Source of the DNA: Allosediminivita sp964397775
GTDB lineage: Bacteria; Pseudomonadota; Alphaproteobacteria; Rhodobacterales; Rhodobacteraceae
Direction of reading: 5' to 3'
Length of the DNA stretch: 44,727 nucleotides
NCBI GenBank assembly: GCA_964397775.1
Contig: CAYNKL010000018.1
Location: forward strand, 1-44,727
A program made the position numbers and the translations under genes. Below are positions 39,806 to 44,727 of the stretch, piece by piece. Under the pieces are notes generated by a model that was not told the DNA's origin, ran no database searches, and saw nothing but the letters and a program-made list of their open reading frames with translations. The stretch's first letter is position 1; the number at the start of each line of letters is the position of its first letter.

Positions 39806-41285
39806 AGCGGTCCACTTCGTTGATATTCGGGGGAATGCGCACTTCCACAACAAGACCGCCGGAATTTCTGACCTGCATGTCGGCCTTGAGCTGCGAAACC
39901 ATGCTCTGAATGATCAGGCTGCCTGTCCCTTTTGAGGAAAAGACATGCGCCGGATCACTTGTTCCCGCGCCGGTGTCGGACACGACAAGCATCAGGCAAT
40001 CGGGACGGGTCTCATACGTGACGACAATCTTGCCGGGCCCCTCGCCGAAGGCATGCTTGATCGCGTTCGTGACCAACTCGTTCACGAGCAACCCCATCGA
40101 GATCGCAACCTCGATATGGGCGCGGCCGGGGTCGGCTTCGACAACCAGTTCGATGCCCCGGCGCTCAAGGCCGTTGCTGACCGCGACCCCGTTGCAGAGC
40201 ACCTCGAGGAATTCCTTCACCTCGACTTCCGATGGCGTCGGCGCCGAGATCAGAAGCTGATGCACGGTGCCAAGGGCGGCCACCCTGTCCGACACCGCGC
40301 GGAACGATTCGGTCAGCCTGGGGTCATCGAACTTCCGCGCCTCGATCCGCAGCATGGCATTGATTTGCTGCAGGTTGTTCTTGACCCGGTGGTAGAGCTC
40401 CTTGAGCAAAAGCGCCCGCTCGGCGCTCGTCTGTCTCAGGTCCTGCACAAGCTGCGCCCGGTCGCGATCGGCCTCGTTCATGAGGTGGCCGTTTCTCAGA
40501 ACCGCCCATGTGGCGATCGCCATCATCACGATGGCAAGTAGGCTGAGCCGGAAGTTGGCATTGAAAAGCCCCACATCCGTCAGTTGCAGTGCTGCGAAAC
40601 ACAGGGCGACCGGCGCCAGCGCCACCAGCGGCAGAAGACGCCGCGCGCCCACACTGCCGGGCCCGCGACCGACCAGGATCGCGACCCAGCTCTGCCCCGG
40701 CGCAAGAAGCAGGATCGCGGCGAACACGAAGACGAACAGGACCGCCGTGTGCAGCGCCATGGCGGTAAAGACGAAGACGTCGTAAAGCGCGCGGGTGTCG
40801 AAGGCATAGCCCACCAGCGCGACCAGCGCGGCAAGCAGGCCCAGCGTCGCCGTCCACTGAAACGCGGGCGCGTCGCCGTCCTTCAGCGTCAGCGCAAACA
40901 GGCTATAGGCCGCAAGCAGCACCGAGGCCGAAGTCGCAAAGGCCATGCCGTCGTCTTCGGCCATCGAAGCAACGAACAGATTGTCGAGCTGCACACCGAT
41001 CGGAAAGCTGTCCAGGATCAGGTTTATGGCGGCGATGCCTCCGGCAAGCCCTGCGCACAGCCTCGGCCATGTCCGATCGCGTTCGGTCGCGTGGGCCAGA
41101 ATTCCGGCGGAGAGAAGCATGAAGCAGATGGTCGTGCTCGGCACCATGGCCGCGAAATCCGGACGGATCCGCGTGAAGGCATCGACACCCGCTCCCCAGC
41201 CGACAATCAGCACCGCCGCGCTCAGACCCGCCACGATCAGCGAAAGCCATCTTGGCCAGATCGAATCCTCGGCACTTACTTCCAA
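39798..41285 (-). CDS. HisKA_2-type membrane sensor histidine kinase
   Basis: 495 residues. About six to eight membrane segments occupy residues 12-262, with no periplasmic sensor domain large enough to name. The dimerisation/phospho-acceptor helix has LLLKELYHRVKNNLQQINAM with His299. The ATPase domain has N-box LLVNELVTNAIKHAF and glycine boxes VVSDTGAGT and GTGSLIIQSM. The ELxHRVKN form is typical of HisKA_2/HWE kinases of alphaproteobacteria. It overlaps the response regulator gene, its evident partner. The start is a TTG at 41285 with AGCAGG upstream; no ATG is available near this point. Confidence 0.9.
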   Translation of the reverse strand: MEVSAEDSIWPRWLSLIVAGLSAAVLIVGWGAGVDAFTRIRPDFAAMVPSTTICFMLLSAGILAHATERDRTWPRLCAGLAGGIAAINLILDSFPIGVQLDNLFVASMAEDDGMAFATSASVLLAAYSLFALTLKDGDAPAFQWTATLGLLAALVALVGYAFDTRALYDVFVFTAMALHTAVLFVFVFAAILLLAPGQSWVAILVGRGPGSVGARRLLPLVALAPVALCFAALQLTDVGLFNANFRLSLLAIVMMAIATWAVLRNGHLMNEADRDRAQLVQDLRQTSAERALLLKELYHRVKNNLQQINAMLRIEARKFDDPRLTESFRAVSDRVAALGTVHQLLISAPTPSEVEVKEFLEVLCNGVAVSNGLERRGIELVVEADPGRAHIEVAISMGLLVNELVTNAIKHAFGEGPGKIVVTYETRPDCLMLVVSDTGAGTSDPAHVFSSKGTGSLIIQSMVSQLKADMQVRNSGGLVVEVRIPPNINEVDRYE

Positions 41286-41592
41286 TGAAACCTGCTGCTC
41301 CCGTTTCGGTCGGATATCCGGAATAGCTCAAGTCATATCCCAGAACCACCTATGCGGGAACCGCCTGTCTCGAAAGCAACGCAACGCCACTTGGCCCCGC
41401 GGGCCGGTAAGTGCCCCCTGGCTCGCGTCAAATAACCTGCCCCCCGCTTTGCAAAAGCTGCCGGGTTCGTCCGATGACGTCAGAGGGACAGGCCCCCCCG
41501 GACCGGGGACTTCGTTAAGTCCCGGTGAACGGCGCAGCTCAAGCCATTGATATTGCTTGCCCCGGAAAATGTCCCGGCCCGGGACACCCCTC
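41286..41592. other. Non-coding gap between the kinase and yciB genes
   Basis: No gene is seen. It contains a stem-loop, GGGACTT-CGTT-AAGTCCC (41506-41523), and then the post-stop palindromic element at 41540-41587. Transcripts from yciB would enter it from the right. No convincing promoter for the kinase was identified. Confidence 0.5.
41540..41587 (-). repeat. Post-stop palindromic element, copy 2 (after yciB)
   Basis: CAAGCCATTGAT, then 17 nt, then ATGTCCCGGCCCGGGACA, with the same boxes and spacing as the copy at 8738-8785. The spacer sequence itself is different. It lies 6 nt from the yciB stop codon, in the same orientation relative to its gene as the copy behind uvrD. Confidence 0.75.
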
Positions 41593-42195
41593 TCAGCCCT
41601 TGTCTTCTTCCATCCCGTAGCGGCGGAACAGCCCGCCCTGGGTGAGGAAAAAGACAAAGATCGCGGCGGTCAGCCCGAAGGTCTTGAACCAGACCCAGCT
41701 CTCGGTGCTCATGGTCCGCCAGATCACCTCGTTCAGCACCGCCAGCCCGAAGAAGAAGGCCATGACCCGCTTGGTCAGCAGCATCCAGCCCTCCTCCTGC
41801 AGCGGCACCAGCTCCTCCATGACCAGCCGCAGGTAGCTCTCGCCCCGCAGCAGCCCCACGGCCAGCGCGCCCCCGAAGATCAGGTAGATCAGCGTCGGCT
41901 TCATCTTGAAGAACCGCTCGTCATTCAGCCAGACCGACAGCCCGCCGAAGACCACGATCAGCACCGCCGTCACCACCTGCATCTTGCTCAAATGCCCGGT
42001 CAGCTTCCACAGCAGGCCCATGCAGATCAGGAAGACCGGGATGAACCCGGCTGTGACCACGATGAACCCCTCGTAGTCCGTCCCCCCAATGGTGAAGACC
42101 CTGTCCTTCAGCAGAAGATAGGCCACGAAGAACCCCAGGATGGGGCCGTATTCCAGCAGCGGCTTGAGGTATTTGGGGCGCGTCTGGCCAGCCAT
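41593..42195 (-). CDS. yciB: YciB/IspZ inner membrane (septation) protein
   Basis: 200 residues with five to six membrane segments. KYLKPLLEYGPILGFFVAYLL at the start, WLNDERFFKMKPTLIYLIFGG and NEVIWRTMSTESWVWFKTFG are YciB/IspZ signatures. The family affects cell division and envelope integrity; its mechanism is unclear. GGAGA lies ahead of the ATG at 42195. It may be cotranscribed with the EamA gene 44 nt upstream. Confidence 0.95.
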   Translation of the reverse strand: MAGQTRPKYLKPLLEYGPILGFFVAYLLLKDRVFTIGGTDYEGFIVVTAGFIPVFLICMGLLWKLTGHLSKMQVVTAVLIVVFGGLSVWLNDERFFKMKPTLIYLIFGGALAVGLLRGESYLRLVMEELVPLQEEGWMLLTKRVMAFFFGLAVLNEVIWRTMSTESWVWFKTFGLTAAIFVFFLTQGGLFRRYGMEEDKG

Positions 42196-42239
42196 GGTCT
42201 GTCCTTCTCTCCGGGAGGTCCCGGTTTCAGATAGGCGGC

Positions 42240-43142
42240 TCAGCCGCCGAACTCAACGATCACCGCCCCGAGGGCAATCAGCGTCATCAGCGCGATCCGC
42301 CGCGGCCCCACGGTTTCCTTCAGCACCAGCCAGCCGATCAGCGCCGCAAAGACGGTGGATGTCTCACGCAGCACCGCCGCCTCGCCGACCTTGTCGAGCC
42401 GCGTCGCCAGCATGATCGAGCCGAAGCTGAAGAAGGCCACGATCCCGCCCACGAAGCCCCGCTTCAGCAGCGGCCCAAGCTCAGGCGGCTCGACCATGTT
42501 GCGCCAGCGGACCGTCGCGATCACCGGCATTAGCCAGCCGTCGATGAGGAAGAACCAGGCAAGAAAGGTGAAGGGGTTCGCAGTCGCCCGGATGCCGTAG
42601 GCGTCGTAGGTGGTGTAGAGCGCCACGAAAAGCCCCGTCGCCACCCCGAAGGCCAGCGCCGCGGGAAGGGTATCGCGCTCCTTCACCAGGAAGATCAGGT
42701 TGTAGACTGCAAGCCCGAAGATTCCCGACAGCAGCACCGCCACCCCCAGCCACTGCAGGGGCGCGAAGACCTCGCCGAAGATCAGCCAGGCGCCGATGAC
42801 GGCAAAGAGCGGCCCGGTGCCGCGCACCACAGGGTAGACCACCGTATAGGCGCCGCGCGTGTAGGCCAGCGCCTGAAGAACCTTGTAGGCCGCGTGGATC
42901 ACGAAGGCGCCCGCGAAGATCACCCACATGTGCGGCTCGGGCCAGGGCACGACGAACAGCGCCACCGGCGCCGCCATCAGCCCGTAGGCCCCGTCGATCG
43001 CGCCCCGCGACAGCCAGGGATCGTGCCGTCCCTTCTGCAGGGCCCCGAAGACCGCGTGCAGGAAAGCCGCCATGAGCGCGAGGAACAGCGCAAGGTTGTG
43101 CCCCGCCGCCGTCCCCTCGAGGGACAGGAGCCAGTCGCTCAC
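42240..43142 (-). CDS. EamA/DMT-family transporter
   Basis: 300 residues with about ten membrane segments in two EamA repeats (about 10-140 and 155-298). The sequence QALAYTRGAYTVVYPVVRGTGPLF and the last part, ETSTVFAALIGWLVLKETVGPRR, are typical. The drug/metabolite exporter superfamily gives no specific substrate. It starts with GTG at 43142 and diverges from the MgtC-like gene 71 nt away. Confidence 0.9.
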   Translation of the reverse strand: MSDWLLSLEGTAAGHNLALFLALMAAFLHAVFGALQKGRHDPWLSRGAIDGAYGLMAAPVALFVVPWPEPHMWVIFAGAFVIHAAYKVLQALAYTRGAYTVVYPVVRGTGPLFAVIGAWLIFGEVFAPLQWLGVAVLLSGIFGLAVYNLIFLVKERDTLPAALAFGVATGLFVALYTTYDAYGIRATANPFTFLAWFFLIDGWLMPVIATVRWRNMVEPPELGPLLKRGFVGGIVAFFSFGSIMLATRLDKVGEAAVLRETSTVFAALIGWLVLKETVGPRRIALMTLIALGAVIVEFGG

Positions 43143-43213
43143 ACGCGCCCCCTGGCCATGGAACCCACGCGCCCGCGGGCGTCTTTCGCCAGACAGGGTA
43201 CAGGAGAATACAA

Positions 43214-43696
43214 ATGCTCGAGCAGATCGCGGACGAACTCACCACCACCTTTTCCGCCGTCCCGGCGCCGGTCGCCTTCGCCCGCCTCGCGGTGGCGGTG
43301 GCCCTCGCCGCGGCGGTCGGGCTCGAGCGCGAATACTCCGAAAAGCCCGCGGGTCTGCGCACGCATATCCTCGTCTCGGTCGCCGCCTGTCTGTTCGTGA
43401 TCCTCGGGCTCGAGCTCGCCGCGATGGACTTCGGCGGCTCCTCCGAACAGCGCAACGACCCCCTCCGCATGATCGAGGCGGTGACCGCGGGCGTCGCCTT
43501 CCTCGCCGCGGGGCTGATCTTCACCTCCAACGGCAAGGTCAAGAACATCACCACCGGCGCCTCGCTCTGGCTGGTGGGCGCCGTCGGCCTCGGCTGCGGC
43601 GCGGGACAGATGCCGCTGGCCGCCATGGCCACCGGCATCGTGCTCTTCGTGCTGCTGCTCCTGCGCCAGGCCGAACGCCTGCTCGGCACGGACTGA
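43214..43696 (+). CDS. MgtC/SapB-family membrane protein
   Basis: 160 residues with four membrane segments. ARLAVAVALAAAVGLEREYSEKPAGLRTHILV has the family's GLERE-x-x-x-K-x-AGLRTH motif (shown in two linked parts; ends at residue about 53). GLIFTSNGKVKNITTGASLW, then AVGLGCGAGQ completes the MgtC core. The short form lacks the C-terminal ACT-like domain of Salmonella MgtC. Role probably in low-magnesium or phosphate homeostasis. AGGAG precedes the ATG. It converges with ftsY, 5 nt apart. Confidence 0.9.
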   Translation: MLEQIADELTTTFSAVPAPVAFARLAVAVALAAAVGLEREYSEKPAGLRTHILVSVAACLFVILGLELAAMDFGGSSEQRNDPLRMIEAVTAGVAFLAAGLIFTSNGKVKNITTGASLWLVGAVGLGCGAGQMPLAAMATGIVLFVLLLLRQAERLLGTD

Positions 43697-43701
43697 TCGG
43701 C

Positions 43702-44727
43702 TCAAGGGTCGAGCCCCGTCAGCGCCGCCGCGAATTCCTCGGGGTCGAAGGGGGCCAGATCATCGATCTGCTCGCCCACCCCGATGGCGTGGATCGGCAA
43801 CCCGAAGCGGTCCGCCAGCGCCACCAGCACGCCGCCCTTGGCCGTGCCGTCGAGCTTGGTCATCACCAGCCCCGAGACATCGGCGAGCTTGCGGAAGGTC
43901 TCGACCTGGTTCAGCGCGTTCTGGCCGGTGGTGGCATCCAGCACCAGCAGCGTGTTGTGCGGCGCGTCGGGGTCCTTCTTGCGGATCACGCGCACGATCT
44001 TGGCCAGTTCCTCCATGAGGTCGGCGCGGTTCTGCAACCGCCCGGCCGTGTCGATCATCAGCAGGTCCGCGCCCTCGGCCTGCGCCTTGGTCAGTGCCTC
44101 GAAGGCAAGGCTCGCCGGGTCGCTGCCCTCGGGCGCGGTCATCACCGGCACGCCCGCGCGCTCGCCCCAGACCTGCAACTGCTCCACCGCGGCGGCGCGG
44201 AAGGTATCGCCCGCGGCGACCACAACCGACTTGCCCGCCGCGCGGAACTGGCTCGCCAGCTTGCCAATCGTCGTGGTCTTGCCCGACCCGTTGACGCCGA
44301 CGACCAGCACGACCTGCGGCTTCGATGGATAAAGCGGCAACGGCTTCGCCACCGGCTCCATGATCCGCGCGATCTCTTGCGCCAGCAGTTCCTTGATCTC
44401 GCGCGCCGAAACCCGGCGCCCGTAGCGTCCCTCGGCGATGTTGGCACTGACTCGCAGCGCGGTCTCCACCCCCATGTCCGAGGCGATCAGCAGCTCCTCG
44501 AGCTCCTCCAGCATGTCATCGTCGAGCACCCGGCGCGCCACCGCGCCCTCGCCCGCCCCGCGGCCCATAAGCCGCCCGAACAGACCCGGCCCACGGCTCT
44601 CGGGGGCCTCGGGCGGCGGGCTTTCGGGCACGCTGTCGCCGATCGGCGGCAGCCCCATGGGCGCCGGCCCCGGCATCGCCGAGGGGCGCTCGGACTGCGG
44701 ATCGACGGGTGGCGAGGTGTCGGGCCA
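43702..44727 (-). CDS. ftsY: Signal recognition particle receptor FtsY (5' end outside the window)
   Basis: 341 residues are visible and the frame stays open to the window edge, so the start lies beyond 44727. The SRP receptor GTPase docks ribosome-SRP complexes at the membrane. The N domain runs from RVLDDDMLEELEELLIASDMG. The G domain has GVNGSGKTTTIGKLA (P-loop), GDTFRAAAVEQL, DTAGRLQNRADLMEEL, TKLDGTAKGG and IGVGEQIDDLAPFDPEEFA. The variable acidic/Pro-rich A region continues upstream. An internal ATG at 44676 is within this A region and is not needed as a start. Confidence 0.96.
   Translation of the reverse strand, partial: WPDTSPPVDPQSERPSAMPGPAPMGLPPIGDSVPESPPPEAPESRGPGLFGRLMGRGAGEGAVARRVLDDDMLEELEELLIASDMGVETALRVSANIAEGRYGRRVSAREIKELLAQEIARIMEPVAKPLPLYPSKPQVVLVVGVNGSGKTTTIGKLASQFRAAGKSVVVAAGDTFRAAAVEQLQVWGERAGVPVMTAPEGSDPASLAFEALTKAQAEGADLLMIDTAGRLQNRADLMEELAKIVRVIRKKDPDAPHNTLLVLDATTGQNALNQVETFRKLADVSGLVMTKLDGTAKGGVLVALADRFGLPIHAIGVGEQIDDLAPFDPEEFAAALTGLDP

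Overview
The window reads as a chromosomal segment of a high-GC alphaproteobacterium, most likely Rhodobacteraceae (Roseobacter group). The grounds are strongly GC-biased third codon positions, the histidine gene order, a TRAP transporter, a form II CoxL-like protein, a HisKA_2-type sensor kinase, and the short GC-rich palindromic repeats scattered between genes. This is inferred from content; no ribosomal RNA is present to fix the taxonomy.

Layout. 1-8.4 kb: the start of gatC, a ceramidase-like membrane protein, a UPF0173 metallohydrolase, a BNR-repeat protein, a MerR regulator overlapping a carboxymuconolactone-decarboxylase-like protein, a periplasmic SIMPL protein, an 851-residue membrane protein that looks like a GspL/PilM-type cytoplasmic domain fused to a PilP/GspC-type periplasmic domain, and an AI-2E family membrane protein. 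8.4-17.5 kb: a repeat-rich spacer, UvrD/PcrA helicase, an FMN alpha-hydroxy-acid oxidase, pyruvate carboxylase and a LuxR-type regulator without a synthase gene. 17.6-19.7 kb: two tandem tRNA-Gly(GCC) genes, a LysR regulator divergent from a tiny gene, a secreted small protein and a stand-alone AsnC ligand domain. 19.7-25.5 kb: hisB-hisH-cupin, then an opposite-strand block (alpha/beta hydrolase and two DUF2147 paralogues), then hisA-small membrane protein-hisF-hisE. 25.5-34.2 kb: a GntP-type permease, a CoA-binding protein, a DUF2235 protein, an LprI-like protein of atypical composition, an orphan CoxL-like molybdenum hydroxylase, an ornithine-decarboxylase-like enzyme divergent from an Lrp/AsnC regulator, and a Gfo/Idh/MocA oxidoreductase.

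34.3-39.4 kb is a catabolic operon: TRAP transporter (DctP, DctQ, DctM), mannonate dehydratase UxuA and a FadR/UxuR-type GntR regulator. It points to uptake and breakdown of a hexuronate. It is preceded by an AT-rich control region with three inverted repeats. The DctM gene carries a frameshift, apparently a 20-nt deletion that removes a conserved motif. 39.5-44.7 kb holds a response regulator and HisKA_2 kinase pair (the regulator lacks most of helix 1), then yciB/ispZ, an EamA transporter, an MgtC-family protein and the 3' part of ftsY.

Items most worth a second look: (i) the GspL/PilM-PilP/GspC-like fusion; (ii) a two-copy element (a 12-nt box, exactly 17 variable nt, then an 18-nt box with a palindromic core) placed directly after the stop codons of uvrD and yciB, 33 kb apart; (iii) two independent losses of about 20 nt, in dctM and in the response regulator; (iv) the multi-palindrome control region before the TRAP/uxuA operon. 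No mobile element, prophage, CRISPR array or obvious defence system was seen.
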